The translations under genes were made by a program, and so were the position numbers. A DNA stretch of 64,000 nt from Bacillus licheniformis DSM 13 = ATCC 14580 (GTDB lineage: Bacteria; Bacillota; Bacilli; Bacillales; Bacillaceae). Where the stretch lies: assembly GCF_000011645.1 (NCBI RefSeq), contig NC_006270.3:3184501-3248500 (forward strand), read 5' to 3'. Below, one piece after another: positions 44,401 through 53,375 of this stretch (positions are counted from its first letter, which is position 1; every line of letters begins with the position of its first letter). The notes below the pieces were generated by a model. That model searched no databases. It was not told the origin of the DNA and was given only the letters and a program-made list of their open reading frames with translations.

Positions 44401-45972
44401 ATTTGTGATGATAAACACAAAGTGCGGCTTAAACAAAGTCTTCTTTTTGTTTTCATCTAAATCCCGTTCTCTCAAAATCTCATATATGCTTGAAAGGAGC
44501 TGATCTCTCGTCTGTTCGTTGTAAATAAACCCTTTCGCATAAATATGAGGCATCTGAAAATGCGGGAGCCACTTCATCCATTCCCATTCTTGATACTCGG
44601 CTTCGTCAAAAATAAAGACAAAGCGCAAGTCATGATAGCTGTGGAAAAATGCGAGCTGGCCGACAAGCTGATGAATTTCATTTTTGACGACGGACAATTT
44701 TCCGACGACGCCCATCGGGCCTTCGGCAAGATTCACAGTGATCGGCGCATTTTTCAGCTCTCTGTAGACCTCTTCCATTTTTTGCGTTTGTTCAAGGAGA
44801 TGGTCTGTATCGCGGTTGGCCAAATCTCCGCCGTTCAAATTGATTTGGTACGAAGATGCAACATTTCCCGTTCCAAGGCGGATTTGCAGAAAATCGGCGC
44901 TTTCAATCGATTTTTCCCAAATTCGTCCGCTGATCTCCTTTGTTAAATATTTCATTCTCTCAAATGTAGGAAAATGGAAATCAAGTACGAACTTTTGTCT
45001 TTCTGCAAGTTCATGCAGCTCTTTCTTTTTGTTTTCAAGGTAAAGGGTATAGACCCGCTCTCTTTTTTCTTCTCTTTTTTTACGCTGATTTTTGTCGCGG
45101 AAGTACTGCACGGTTGACGTAATCAGCGTCATCATAAACATCGCAAGGGAAACGATGATAAAGATCCCCCGCGGCTGAATGAGCGCCACGATCCCCATGA
45201 CGATCAGCATGACGAGCGGAGGCAGAATCATCAGCCATAGGCCTCTGTTGTCTCCGTCGCTTTCCTGTGCCGGGAAGCTGAAGGATACTTTTTCATCCGG
45301 CAGGTCGTAAATCATTCTCGGCGGCCTGCGGTATTGCGGATATTTATTTTTTGTCTCGGAGCTCGGCTTAAGAATGTTCTCCAAAGACGTATCAAACTTC
45401 CCGAATCCCTCGATTTCCAAGAGGTCGTCTTCAACGATGCGAAGAATATTCAGTCCAAATGCGATTTCGTCTCCATTTTGCACGGAGACAGGGGCGGACA
45501 CTTCTTCTCCGTTCAAATAAATTTTCGCGTCATTCGGCAGGACATTCCATTGCCCGTCGAGGCGGATGAAAGAGAACGTACCTTTTTCTCCAAAGAATGA
45601 ATCCGTTTCATTGAAATAAACATCCGCTTCTTGATCGAGGGAAGAAATGACGATTTCCTGTCTCTCTCCCAAATAGTAGGCAGGAACGCTGTCGGCTTCT
45701 TCGGCTAAAAAGAGCGTCAGCTGTTCAGCGCCGCTTTGGACGGACGCCTTTCCGCCAAGCTTTAAAGAAGAGACCGTCTCCCCTCCCAGCTGCACGTTCA
45801 AAGCGTCTGAGTCCTTCTGCTTTTCCAGTGTCACCGGGCCTTTTTCAAATGAAAAATGCTTAATCGTGACAGAATGTTTCAAATCCGGCCCGATGGTGAG
45901 CGTGCGGCTGTTCTGATCATCCAGTTTTATTTTTTGATAGTTTTTATGATAAAAAATCCATAACAGACTCAT
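41488..45972 (-). CDS. yukBA: YukBA, EssC-type FtsK/SpoIIIE ATPase of type VII secretion
   Basis: A 1494-residue motor protein (B. subtilis 1495). The start at 45972 follows AGGAGGCGGAG. Two N-terminal FHA-like domains, two adjacent helices (about residues 225-275), then three ATPase domains: GTTGSGKSE (about 684) with Walker B FLISDEFAEL, GSSGYGKSL (about 1011) and GQTQRGKTN (about 1296). It drives export of YukE and LXG-type substrates. It is continuous, unlike the yukB/yukA split in early annotations. Confidence 0.94.
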   Translation of the reverse strand: MSLLWIFYHKNYQKIKLDDQNSRTLTIGPDLKHSVTIKHFSFEKGPVTLEKQKDSDALNVQLGGETVSSLKLGGKASVQSGAEQLTLFLAEEADSVPAYYLGERQEIVISSLDQEADVYFNETDSFFGEKGTFSFIRLDGQWNVLPNDAKIYLNGEEVSAPVSVQNGDEIAFGLNILRIVEDDLLEIEGFGKFDTSLENILKPSSETKNKYPQYRRPPRMIYDLPDEKVSFSFPAQESDGDNRGLWLMILPPLVMLIVMGIVALIQPRGIFIIVSLAMFMMTLITSTVQYFRDKNQRKKREEKRERVYTLYLENKKKELHELAERQKFVLDFHFPTFERMKYLTKEISGRIWEKSIESADFLQIRLGTGNVASSYQINLNGGDLANRDTDHLLEQTQKMEEVYRELKNAPITVNLAEGPMGVVGKLSVVKNEIHQLVGQLAFFHSYHDLRFVFIFDEAEYQEWEWMKWLPHFQMPHIYAKGFIYNEQTRDQLLSSIYEILRERDLDENKKKTLFKPHFVFIITNQQLIAEHVILEYLEGKQKHLGVSTIVAAETKESLSENIHTLVRYITEQEGDILIKQKKAVQIPFQLDHHNREDNEQFSRTLRTLDHQTGMTNSIPDTVSFLELFQVKEVDDIGIEQKWMTSESAKSLAVPIGYKGKDDIVYLNLHEKAHGPHGLLAGTTGSGKSEFLQTYILSLAVHFHPHEVAFLLIDYKGGGMAQPFRNIPHLLGTITNIEGSKNFSNRALASIKSELKKRQRLFDQYKVNHINDYTKLYKQKKAKTAMPHLFLISDEFAELKSEEPEFIRELVSAARIGRSLGVHLILATQKPGGIIDDQIWSNSRFKVALKVQDANDSKEILKNGDAATITVTGRGYLQVGNNEVYELFQSAWSGAPYMEDGYGTEDEVAIVTDTGLIPLSDVDADRAAKKEAVTEISAVVEQIERIQAEMGIEKLPSPWLPPLEERIPKTRYPSEEADAFNFAYIDEPEKQSQEPISYRMMEDGNIGIVGSSGYGKSLTATTFMMSFAEQYTPEELHYYIFDFGNGTLLPLARLPHTADYFLMDQTRKIEKFMVRIKAEIEHRKNLFRAKEISHIKMYNALNEEKLPFIFITVDNFDIIKDEMHELESEFIQFSRDGQSLGIYLILTATRVNAIRQSLLNNLKTRVVHYLMDQSEAYSIIGRPEFSLEPIPGRVIINKENQYFAQMFMPVEADNDIELFEGIKADIQAIAERSEGMRKPAPVPMLPLELSVTQFVRDYPLQPERGLIPMGLDEETVEPVYFNLEKNKHCLIMGQTQRGKTNVIKIMLEHLLDHDTKKIAVFDSIDRGLSQYATEDQISYLETKDDILLWLAETEEICRTREAMYLEAVKQGEIANLDFSPMVFIVDGISRFQQTIDASIQDKMAMFMKSYAHLGFHFIPAGNHSEFTKGYDSLTSEVKQVRHAMLLMKKSEQNLIQLPYERQEPEILPGFGYIVENGKERKIQIPLCAVERKKAK

Positions 45973-46008
45973 TTCTCCGCCTCCTGCCAACAACAGGTGT
46001 TTTCGCTT

Positions 46009-47325
46009 TTATTTGTCATCTTTTTTCTTTTTGTCTTCCTTTTCTTTATTTTCTTTTTTCGCCTGTTCCTTCTCGGCCTTCTCCGTTTCAGCCTTTGCGG
46101 CCTCTACGTCCGCCTGGTTTTGCTCGGTGTTTGCCTGCTGGTTTTCTTCAGTTTTGGCTTTCTGTTCATCCGCTGTCCGCTTCAATTCTTCAAGTTCTTT
46201 TTCGAGCGGATCCAGCTGTTTCTGCCGCTCATCACTGGACAATTTATCATCGGCTTTAATGTCATCTGTGTATTTCATAAGTGCCAACATGATCTGTGCA
46301 TTGTTTTCCAGCTTACGGGCCGTCTCAAGCGCTTCTTTATTGGCGCCGCGTCCGATCTGAATCCAGTAAAGGAAATTATTCGGATCGACTTGAAGCGTCA
46401 GGCTCTTCATGGCATCTTCCTGTAAATCGGCTTCCTTCAGTACATTGTCAACGATGATATACGAATAAGCCAGCTGATACTGAACAGAATCAGGCATCTC
46501 ATCGGCATCATATTTATCAAGCGTACTGATGACTTTGCTGTACTGTTTATTTAAGAAGTAGCGGTTGCTTTCGATAAACGCCTGCTGTTTCGGCTGCGCG
46601 AAGAATAATGAATAGAAGGAAAATAAAACAGCCGGTATTAAGCATAAAATTAGTCCTAACCCTATGTACCTTTGAATCTTCCATTTCTTCTTCGGAAGAT
46701 GGACAAGCATTTTTTCTTTGGCATCCAGTTCATCGATCCTCTTTTGAATGACGGCTTTCAAATCGCCGTATGTCCCGCTTGTGATGATGTCTTTTACCTG
46801 ATCTGAAAATTTGATGGTTTCGCTGTATTTTAAATACTCTTCAAAAGAAAATTGCCCGTCGACAGCAAGCGCCGCGGCGGCTTTCACTTCATTGAAAAGT
46901 CTTTCTTCGTCGTGTTCATATGGCGGAATGCTTTCTTTCACTCCATAATGTAAAAATTTAGGCGTCAACCCTTTGTCAAAAACAATGTTTTCAGGCGCAG
47001 CGATCAGGTGCAGCCTTTTAATTGAATGTTCTTCAACGGCTTTCACGAGCTGGTACGCGAATAGCCACTTGCTTTTTTTATTTTTCCCTTTTATATAACG
47101 AAATTCTTTATATTCGGAAGGAGGCTGAATCATAATTTGGACTTCATCATCGGTCATGACGGCTTCTTTATTAAAGGAAGGATCGACTTCTTTAATGACG
47201 TTTGCTTCCAAGCCGTTCACAAGATTGATCTTCTCTCTTTGAAAACGAAAGATATATGTACCGTCTTCTTTCGTCATGACGGCCTCTAATTGGTCTTCGA
47301 GATACGTTTTCTTTTTCTCTGCCAT
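46009..47325 (-). CDS. yukC: YukC, EssB-type type VII secretion component
   Basis: A 438-residue protein (B. subtilis YukC 451). A pseudokinase-like cytoplasmic domain (about residues 1-210) precedes a single helix (about 218-240, GLGLILCLIPAVLFSFYSL). The extracytoplasmic domain follows and ends in a long Glu/Lys/Gln-rich tail finishing KKKKDDK. AAAGGATC precedes the ATG. It links YukD and the ATPase in the secretion complex. Confidence 0.92.
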   Translation of the reverse strand: MAEKKKTYLEDQLEAVMTKEDGTYIFRFQREKINLVNGLEANVIKEVDPSFNKEAVMTDDEVQIMIQPPSEYKEFRYIKGKNKKSKWLFAYQLVKAVEEHSIKRLHLIAAPENIVFDKGLTPKFLHYGVKESIPPYEHDEERLFNEVKAAAALAVDGQFSFEEYLKYSETIKFSDQVKDIITSGTYGDLKAVIQKRIDELDAKEKMLVHLPKKKWKIQRYIGLGLILCLIPAVLFSFYSLFFAQPKQQAFIESNRYFLNKQYSKVISTLDKYDADEMPDSVQYQLAYSYIIVDNVLKEADLQEDAMKSLTLQVDPNNFLYWIQIGRGANKEALETARKLENNAQIMLALMKYTDDIKADDKLSSDERQKQLDPLEKELEELKRTADEQKAKTEENQQANTEQNQADVEAAKAETEKAEKEQAKKENKEKEDKKKKDDK

Positions 47326-47339
47326 TCATCCAGATCCTT

Positions 47340-47579
47340 TCATAATATTTCCAGACGGTCACCTGTCGTAATTCCGCATTGCGATAATGTATATTCGCCT
47401 GAAAAAACGGCATCTTTATTTGTCACCCTTACCCAGTAGCCTTCCCGGGGAGGCACCGGTATGCTTTTGGCTTGCCACGCAATGTCGACTACCTTTTTAA
47501 CAGAATGGTAATCCGACAGTCTGAGGTCAAAGACGCTGCCGTCGTAATGTTTTAAATCGATGGTAATGTCAACATACAC
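47340..47579 (-). CDS. yukD: YukD, ubiquitin-like type VII secretion component
   Basis: A 79-residue protein (exactly the B. subtilis length) starting at GTG 47579 after GAGAGGTGAT. It has a ubiquitin-like beta-grasp fold (VDITIDLKHYDGSVFDLRL, then TTGDRLEIL) but lacks a C-terminal Gly-Gly, so it is not conjugated. It corresponds to EsaB. It lies 14 bases before yukC. Confidence 0.91.
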   Translation of the reverse strand: MYVDITIDLKHYDGSVFDLRLSDYHSVKKVVDIAWQAKSIPVPPREGYWVRVTNKDAVFSGEYTLSQCGITTGDRLEIL

Positions 47580-47597
47580 CAGTTCATCACCTCTCAA

Positions 47598-47637
47598 TAG
47601 AAAAAGCGCCGTCATCTTCTTTTGAATTAGGCGCTTC
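47598..47637 (-). terminator. Intra-operon attenuator between yukE and yukD
   Basis: AAGCGCC pairs with GGCGCTT over a 19-base loop, followed by TTTCTATT on the minus strand. A leaky terminator here would make yukE more abundant than the secretion machinery. Confidence 0.55.
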
Positions 47638-47659
47638 TCTCATTCTTCTAATCTGTAAA

Positions 47660-47956
47660 TTAGCCGCGGATTTGGCTAGCGATGTCTTGGTCAGTGCTTT
47701 CAAGAGTGTTAGCAGTCTGATGAAGCTGTTTAGAAACGTCGCTTAGAAGTTCAGCCATTTTAATAAAAGAAGGTCTTAGCTCTTGGTATTGCTCTGAGAA
47801 CGCACGGCTTGATTCACCTTCCCACATATCTTGAAGCTGGTTGATCATTTGATCAAGACGCTGATTGACCTGCTCAGTCACATCTCCGCTTTCTTTTTGA
47901 TATCTGTCAGCCATTTGCCGCAGTTCAGCCGGCGTAACACGAATGATTCCTGACAT
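47660..47956 (-). CDS. yukE: YukE, WXG100 (EsxA-like) secreted protein
   Basis: A 98-residue helical hairpin protein with the WEG turn (DMWEGESS) at about residue 44. AGGAGG lies before the ATG. It is exported as a dimer by the YukBA machinery. The C-terminal residues (TDQDIASQIRG) carry the signal region. It is the first gene of the yuk operon, behind a strong promoter. Confidence 0.95.
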   Translation of the reverse strand: MSGIIRVTPAELRQMADRYQKESGDVTEQVNQRLDQMINQLQDMWEGESSRAFSEQYQELRPSFIKMAELLSDVSKQLHQTANTLESTDQDIASQIRG

Positions 47957-48024
47957 ATTCCTTATACCTCCTGCGCTATTCGCCCTAGATATGGGCTAAA
48001 TAACTTATTTTTTTGAACGCTTTT

Positions 48025-48054
48025 ATTATAAAAACAAGATTGAGGCACAGTCAA
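48025..48054 (-). promoter_or_regulatory. Promoter of the yuk/yue type VII operon
   Basis: On the minus strand TTGACT (48054-48049), 18-bp spacer, TATAAT (48030-48025), about 65 bases before yukE. The remaining sequence between 48055 and 48250 is AT-rich and shows no gene. DegU, which controls this operon in B. subtilis, may bind there; no site was identified with confidence. Confidence 0.6.
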
Positions 48055-48250
48055 ACAAATCTGTTGTTATTTTACAAAATGAGTCTAAAGGTTTATCATT
48101 CCTCTATTTCCACCCAGCAAAAATTATAGAAATCTAGTAAAAATATCTCAATTTTCTTCTTTCGGAACATTCGCATCAAAAGGCATGGTTCAATGTGACT
48201 ATCTGAGACTAAAGCGTTTCCATAGGATAAAGGAAGGATTGCCTATGCGC

Positions 48251-48282
48251 AAAAAAGCCCGCCTCTCTTAGAGGCAGGCTTG
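48251..48282 (-). terminator. Terminator of the alanine symporter gene
   Basis: AAGCCTGCCTCT pairs with AGAGGCGGGCTT, then TTTT on the minus strand. Confidence 0.87.
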
Positions 48283-48288
48283 TCTTGA

Positions 48289-49698
48289 TCAGCCCGCTTT
48301 CAAGCCGGCTGACTTTTGTTTTTCCTTATTATAGTGGTGCAAAAAGAAATCGTCAGTTTCCGCCCGAATGACTTTCCATAAGAGCACAAGGGCGATCAAG
48401 TTCGGGATCATCATTAATGCGTTTGCCGCGTCGGCAAAAGCCCATACAGTATTCAGGCTTGCGACTGCACCGTAATATGCAGCAATGACATAAACGACAC
48501 GATAAAGCGGCACCCATTTTAAACCAACTAAATATTCCAGACATTTTTCTCCATATACATACCAACCGACAATGGTTGAGTAGCCAAAGAAAATCACCGA
48601 AAACGTGACGATGTATTTGCCCGCGGCTCCCAGCGAAGAAGCAAACGCGGCGTTTGTCAGCGCGCCGGCATCAAGCGATGCATCGTGGGCAACACCAGAA
48701 AGCAGACCGCCTGAAGGATCCCAGAATCCCGTGATAATGAGGACAAGCCCCGTCATCGTACAAACGATCAATGTAACGATGAAAGTTCCCGTCATCGCAA
48801 CCAAAGCGGCCTTGACGGGGTGATCGGATTTCGCGTTTCCTGCGATTAAAGCAGCGGTACCAAGACCAGCTTCATTTGAAAAGATTCCTTTCGACATTCC
48901 GTTTCTGATCGCCTCAGAGACGACCACGCCAGTAAAGCCCCCCGCGGCTGACACCGGGTTGAAGGCGTGATAAAAAATCAGCTGGAACGCCGGAATGATT
49001 TGATCATAATGAAGGAAAATAATGATCAGTGATCCGCCGATATAAAGTATCGCCATGACCGGCACAAAAATGCTCGCAACCGTGCTGACACGCTGAAAAC
49101 CGCCGAAGATGATCGCAGCCGTCAATACCGCGAGCACAAGGCCGATGATCCAGCCGGGAATCCCGAAGCTCTGTGTAACGACTTCCGAAATCGTGTTGGA
49201 CTGGACGGAATCCCCGATTCCAAAAGAGGCAAGCACACCTGACAATGCAAATAAAACGGCAAGCGGCTTCCACTTCTTCCCGAGCCCTTTTTCGACATAG
49301 TACATCGGCCCGCCCGAATATTCGCCCCGCTCATTTTTGACGCGGTATTTCGTGGCGAGCAATGCTTCGCTGTATTTTGTAGCCATCCCTAAAAGACCGA
49401 CGAGCCACATCCAAAACAAAGCCCCCGGACCTCCAACCGTAATCGCCGTGGCTACACCGGCAATATTTCCATTTCCGATCGTTCCGGCAAGCGTTGTCAT
49501 CAGCGCCTTGAAATTGCTGACATCACCGTCTGCTCCGGCTGATTCTTTTTCTTTCCCGAATGCAAGTTTGAATGCATATATCAATCTTTTAAATTGAAGC
49601 CCCCGCAGGATGAACGTCAGAAATAAACCGGTTCCCGCAAGCATAACGATGCCCGGGACTCCCCATAAAAAGCCGTTGATTTTCTCTAGAATCGCCAA
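48289..49698 (-). CDS. Sodium:alanine symporter of the AGCS family (AlsT-like)
   Basis: A 469-residue carrier with about ten helices. AGCS marks: TLAGTIGNGNIAGVATAI, GGPGALFWMWLVGLLGMATKYSE and GGPMYYVEKGLG. It takes up alanine or glycine with sodium. It is divergent from adeR and close to ald, an arrangement absent from B. subtilis at this place; the cluster forms a complete alanine use unit. The ribosome site GAGTAGGAAC precedes the ATG. Confidence 0.9.
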   Translation of the reverse strand: MAILEKINGFLWGVPGIVMLAGTGLFLTFILRGLQFKRLIYAFKLAFGKEKESAGADGDVSNFKALMTTLAGTIGNGNIAGVATAITVGGPGALFWMWLVGLLGMATKYSEALLATKYRVKNERGEYSGGPMYYVEKGLGKKWKPLAVLFALSGVLASFGIGDSVQSNTISEVVTQSFGIPGWIIGLVLAVLTAAIIFGGFQRVSTVASIFVPVMAILYIGGSLIIIFLHYDQIIPAFQLIFYHAFNPVSAAGGFTGVVVSEAIRNGMSKGIFSNEAGLGTAALIAGNAKSDHPVKAALVAMTGTFIVTLIVCTMTGLVLIITGFWDPSGGLLSGVAHDASLDAGALTNAAFASSLGAAGKYIVTFSVIFFGYSTIVGWYVYGEKCLEYLVGLKWVPLYRVVYVIAAYYGAVASLNTVWAFADAANALMMIPNLIALVLLWKVIRAETDDFFLHHYNKEKQKSAGLKAG

Positions 49699-49880
49699 TG
49701 TTCCTACTCCTCTTATTTCAGAATAATTAAATTTGGTTTAATACATCGCCGTGTTTATGAAAAATAATAAATCACCAGCGACTTTTTTGTTGATTTTAAC
49801 AAACAACTATATTCATAATAAAAGTAAGATGGGTATATGTCAAAATTTTTTCATGCAAACATAAAAAGTAGGGGTTTTTT

Positions 49881-51119
49881 ATGAACAATCGAAACAATCC
49901 TTTTAAATATCAATATGACCGTTTAGAAGATGTGGCAGATCATATCAGCGAGGTGCTGGACTGTCCGATTACGATAGAAGACATCAACCACCGCCTCCTT
50001 GCTTACAGCACCCACAGCGACTACACGGACCCGGCGAGAACGTCAACAATCATCGGAAGGCGCGTTCCGGAAAAAGTCATCAACAAGCTTTGGAAGGATG
50101 GAACGATTCCCGCCTTGATGAAAACCGACGAACCGATCAGGGTCGAACAAATCGATGAAGTCGGCCTGTCGAGCCGCGTGGCGATTTCAATCTGGAAAAA
50201 CAGCGAGGTTATCGGTTTTATCTGGGCGCTGGAAAGCCAAAAAACGCTGTCGGAAGACGAGCTTCACCTTTTGAAGCTGGCCGCGGATTCCGTAAAGAAC
50301 AAGCTGCTGCCTTATCAGGTCCGAAAAAGAAAAAATGAACAGCGCAGCCAGGAATTTTTCTGGAAGCTATTGACCGGGCACATTTCGGAAGATCAGGAAA
50401 TCTCCGACGGCTTTCACCAGCTTGGCATCGGAGTTCCTTCAACTTATTCGGTCATCATCATCCGGCTGAAAGACGAAATCGAAGAAAAAACCGAAAAGCA
50501 GCTCCATTACTTGCTGGAAACGACGCAGCAGCTGCAAATCCTTCTGGCTACAATCGACTATAATGAGCTGATTGTCCTCGCTTCGCCAAAAACGGGGCAA
50601 AAAGGGCAGCCGTTCAATGATTTAAAGCAATTTGCCGCGAATATACAAAAGCAACTTGAAGAGCGCTATAAACTGAATAACTGCACGATCGCGATCGGCG
50701 GAATGTACAGCTTGATCACCCTTGTACACCAGTCTTATCAGGAAGCGCTCTCGGCGCTGAAGGTCAAGGAGCGTTTTCCCGATGAGACAAGGCACCTCGT
50801 CAGCTTTTCAGAGCTCGGCATCTACCAGTATCTCGACGTGCTCAGCGAAAAACGGAAACATGCAAGCTATCCAAACTATTCTTTAATGCAGCTTGAAGCA
50901 TATGATAAAGAGCACCACTCCAATCTTGTCGAGACGCTTGAACAATTCATCGAATGCGACAGCAACGTCAACACCGCCGCAAAAAAGCTGAACATTCACG
51001 TCAACACGCTGAATTACAGGCTGAAACGCATCAGCAAAATCGCCGAAATCGATTTAAAAAACATCAATGAAAAATTTACGATTTATCTTGAAATCAAGCT
51101 TCGCAACATGCATTTGTGA
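49881..51119 (+). CDS. adeR: AdeR, PucR-family activator of alanine dehydrogenase
   Basis: A 412-residue regulator. An N-terminal GAF-like domain (about residues 15-150) precedes a linker and a C-terminal PucR-type helix-turn-helix: [31 protein letters not shown] lies before the ATG. In B. subtilis AdeR activates ald in response to alanine. It is divergent from the alanine symporter; the 182-bp AT-rich gap between them probably holds its binding sites. A terminator overlaps its stop. Confidence 0.9.
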   Translation: MNNRNNPFKYQYDRLEDVADHISEVLDCPITIEDINHRLLAYSTHSDYTDPARTSTIIGRRVPEKVINKLWKDGTIPALMKTDEPIRVEQIDEVGLSSRVAISIWKNSEVIGFIWALESQKTLSEDELHLLKLAADSVKNKLLPYQVRKRKNEQRSQEFFWKLLTGHISEDQEISDGFHQLGIGVPSTYSVIIIRLKDEIEEKTEKQLHYLLETTQQLQILLATIDYNELIVLASPKTGQKGQPFNDLKQFAANIQKQLEERYKLNNCTIAIGGMYSLITLVHQSYQEALSALKVKERFPDETRHLVSFSELGIYQYLDVLSEKRKHASYPNYSLMQLEAYDKEHHSNLVETLEQFIECDSNVNTAAKKLNIHVNTLNYRLKRISKIAEIDLKNINEKFTIYLEIKLRNMHL

Positions 51120-51143
51120 AATTCCACAAATGCATGTTTTTTT
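51106..51143 (+). terminator. Terminator of adeR
   Basis: A perfect 12-bp stem (ACATGCATTTGT with ACAAATGCATGT) around the adeR stop, with seven T after it. It isolates ald, which must have its own promoter in 51144-51215. Confidence 0.88.
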
Positions 51144-51229
51144 ATTTTTCGATTCAAACAAAGAAAATTCTAAAAAGTCAGTATAAACTAAAGCAACAGC
51201 ATTTTTACAGAAAAAGGAGGAATGATCGG

Positions 51230-52369
51230 ATGATTATCGGCGTACCGAAAGAAATCAAAAACAATGAAAACCGTGTTGCTTTGACTCCCGGTGCGGCTTC
51301 TCAATTGATCGCGGCAGGACACCGCGTCATCGTGGAAAAAGACGCGGGGACTGGAAGCGGGTTTGAAAATGAGGATTACGTCTCAGTGGGAGCCGAGATC
51401 TCAGAACAAGCGGAAGCCGTCTGGGAAGCGGCTGAAATGGTGATGAAAGTCAAAGAGCCGCTCCCTGAAGAATATCCGTATTTTAGAGAAGGTCTCATCT
51501 TGTTCACCTACCTGCATCTAGCCGCAGAGCCTTCCTTGGCTGAAGCATTAAAGCAGAAAGGCGTGACAGCCATCGCCTATGAAACCGTCAGCAATGGCCG
51601 TTCCCTTCCTTTGCTGACGCCGATGTCTGAGGTAGCCGGGCGGATGGCCGCCCAAATCGGCGCGCAGTTCCTCGAAAAGCCGAAAGGCGGAAAAGGCATA
51701 TTATTGGCCGGTGTACCCGGAGTCGCGCGCGGGAAAGTGACGATCATCGGCGGAGGCGTTGTCGGCACAAATGCGGCAAAAATCGCGGCGGGCCTCGGAG
51801 CCGACGTGACGATGATCGATTTAAGCGCGGATCGCCTGCGCCAGCTTGATGATCAATTCGGCAATCAAATTAAAACATTGATGTCCAATCCGGTCAACAT
51901 CGCCGATGCCGTAGCGGAAGCCGACCTCCTCATCTGCGCGGTTCTGATCCCGGGTGCCAAAGCGCCGACTTTAGTGACGGAAGAGATGGTCAAACAGATG
52001 AAACCGGGCTCTGTGATTGTTGACGTCGCAATCGATCAAGGCGGCATCGTCGAGACGGTGGATCACATCACAACCCACGACAATCCGACCTATGTCAAAC
52101 ACGGAGTCGTCCATTACGCTGTTGCCAACATGCCTGGCGCCGTTCCGCGGACATCTACAGTTGCGCTGACGAATGTAACAGTTCCGTATGCGCTTGAAAT
52201 CGCGAACAAAGGCGCGGAAAAAGCGATTCTTGAAAACCCTGCGCTAAAAGCCGGCGTCAACACAGCAAACGGCCATATTACTTATGAAGCCGTAGCCAGG
52301 GACTTAAACTATGGCTACGTTCCCGCAGAGCTTGCGATCGAAAATTCGTCGTCAGCCGCCGGCGCATAG
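51230..52369 (+). CDS. ald: Ald, L-alanine dehydrogenase
   Basis: A 379-residue enzyme (B. subtilis 378). ATG 51230 follows AAAGGAGG by nine bases; an in-frame extension to 51116 is not needed. It converts L-alanine, NAD+ and water to pyruvate, NADH and ammonia. Visible: [16 protein letters not shown] with the substrate Arg, [11 protein letters not shown] with the catalytic Lys, FTYLHLAA with the catalytic His, the [11 protein letters not shown] dinucleotide loop and PGAVPRTST. It is needed for growth on alanine and for sporulation. Terminator behind. Confidence 0.96.
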   Translation: MIIGVPKEIKNNENRVALTPGAASQLIAAGHRVIVEKDAGTGSGFENEDYVSVGAEISEQAEAVWEAAEMVMKVKEPLPEEYPYFREGLILFTYLHLAAEPSLAEALKQKGVTAIAYETVSNGRSLPLLTPMSEVAGRMAAQIGAQFLEKPKGGKGILLAGVPGVARGKVTIIGGGVVGTNAAKIAAGLGADVTMIDLSADRLRQLDDQFGNQIKTLMSNPVNIADAVAEADLLICAVLIPGAKAPTLVTEEMVKQMKPGSVIVDVAIDQGGIVETVDHITTHDNPTYVKHGVVHYAVANMPGAVPRTSTVALTNVTVPYALEIANKGAEKAILENPALKAGVNTANGHITYEAVARDLNYGYVPAELAIENSSSAAGA

Positions 52370-52378
52370 CATCAAAAA

Positions 52379-52421
52379 AACAGAGCCTCGGAAAATATGC
52401 CCGAAGCTCTGTCTTTTTTTT
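52379..52421 (+). terminator. Terminator of ald
   Basis: ACAGAGC with GCTCTGT and an inner CTCGG/CCGA hairpin, then CTTTTTTT. Confidence 0.85.
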
Positions 52422-52665
52422 ATGATTCCGTTTTCCGGCGATCCTGAATCAATTTTGCCGCAATTGCAGAAACAGGAACCGCCCCAAACAGGACGATTCT
52501 CCACAGCGTCCGGTCAGAGGCATCGCCGACTGCGGCAAACAGTGCCAGAACTGCCGCAGCCGTCAGCAATAATAAAACAGCAAAAGCCTTTTTCTTGAAT
52601 GATGCAATGAAAAGCCAAAAACAGGCGCTCAGCATTAAAAATATGAACAGCTGTACGAAAAACAT
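52420..52665 (-). CDS. Small membrane protein of unknown function
   Basis: An 81-residue protein with two or three hydrophobic helices and a basic tail (KLIQDRRKTES). The start at 52665 follows GGGGAGG; the ATG six bases earlier is too near. It is 14 bases downstream of yuiH and probably cotranscribed. I recognise no family. It could act with YuiH as a membrane partner, but only position supports this. Confidence 0.65.
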   Translation of the reverse strand: MFFVQLFIFLMLSACFWLFIASFKKKAFAVLLLLTAAAVLALFAAVGDASDRTLWRIVLFGAVPVSAIAAKLIQDRRKTES

Positions 52666-52679
52666 ATTCATCCTCCCCG

Positions 52680-53273
52680 CTAATCAAAGCTGTATCTTTC
52701 TTCTTTCCACGGATTTCCCCTAAGATGGTAGCCGTTTTTCTCCCAAAAGCCCGGATGGTTTTCCTTTGTAAACTGAATGCCCCTCAGCCATTTGGCGCTT
52801 TTCCAAAAATACAAATGCGGCATCACCGCTCTGAGCGGAAAGCCGTGCTCCGGCGTGAGCGGGGCGCCGTTATGGGAATGAGCCAAAAGAGACGAATCCT
52901 TCAAAAAGTCTTCGAGCGGAACATTCGTCGTCCAGCCTTCCTCTGCATGCAAGATGACAAATCTGGCTTCCGGAAGCGGCTTTACTCTTTCAGCGATCTC
53001 CTTTGTCTTGATCCCTTCCCAAACATTATCGAGCTTGGACCAGCCTGTTACACAATGAATGTCATTGGACACTTCGCTTTGCGGCATCTCATGAAGATCA
53101 TCCAACGTCAGCAGGAGCGGCTGTTCGACAAGTCCGTAAATTTGCAAATTCCATTTTGACAGGTCTTCGTATTCCGGAACATGTCCTGCATGAAGAACAG
53201 GAAAAGATGTTGTGACATTTTGGTTTGGAGGCACCCTGTCGGACTTGTGCGGTTTTGTTTTCCCAAAAAACAC
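52680..53273 (-). CDS. yuiH: YuiH, sulfite oxidase-type molybdopterin oxidoreductase
   Basis: A 197-residue protein (B. subtilis YuiH 198) starting at GTG after AAAGGGGGTT. It is a single Oxidored_molyb domain; the Mo-ligating Cys is in IHCVTGWSK and family segments GLVEQPLLLTLDDL and HGFPLRAVMPH are present. There is no signal peptide. The substrate is unknown. It is divergent from bioY. Confidence 0.88.
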   Translation of the reverse strand: MFFGKTKPHKSDRVPPNQNVTTSFPVLHAGHVPEYEDLSKWNLQIYGLVEQPLLLTLDDLHEMPQSEVSNDIHCVTGWSKLDNVWEGIKTKEIAERVKPLPEARFVILHAEEGWTTNVPLEDFLKDSSLLAHSHNGAPLTPEHGFPLRAVMPHLYFWKSAKWLRGIQFTKENHPGFWEKNGYHLRGNPWKEERYSFD

Positions 53274-53285
53274 GAAAGAACCCCC

Positions 53286-53340
53286 TTTGTTAACTCGAAT
53301 AAAAAAGTGGTTGACAAACTATTTTGTGATCTCTTACGAT
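53286..53340 (+). promoter_or_regulatory. BirA operator and promoter of bioY
   Basis: TTTGTTAAC (53286-53294) and GTTGACAAA (53310-53318) are inverted arms 15 bp apart, matching the Bacillus BirA box. The right arm contains the -35 TTGACA (53311-53316); with an 18-bp spacer TACGAT (53335-53340) is the -10. Biotinyl-AMP-bound BirA would block the promoter. Confidence 0.82.
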
Positions 53341-53375
53341 AAAGTTGTGTGAATCACTGAGGAGGAACAAAGATC

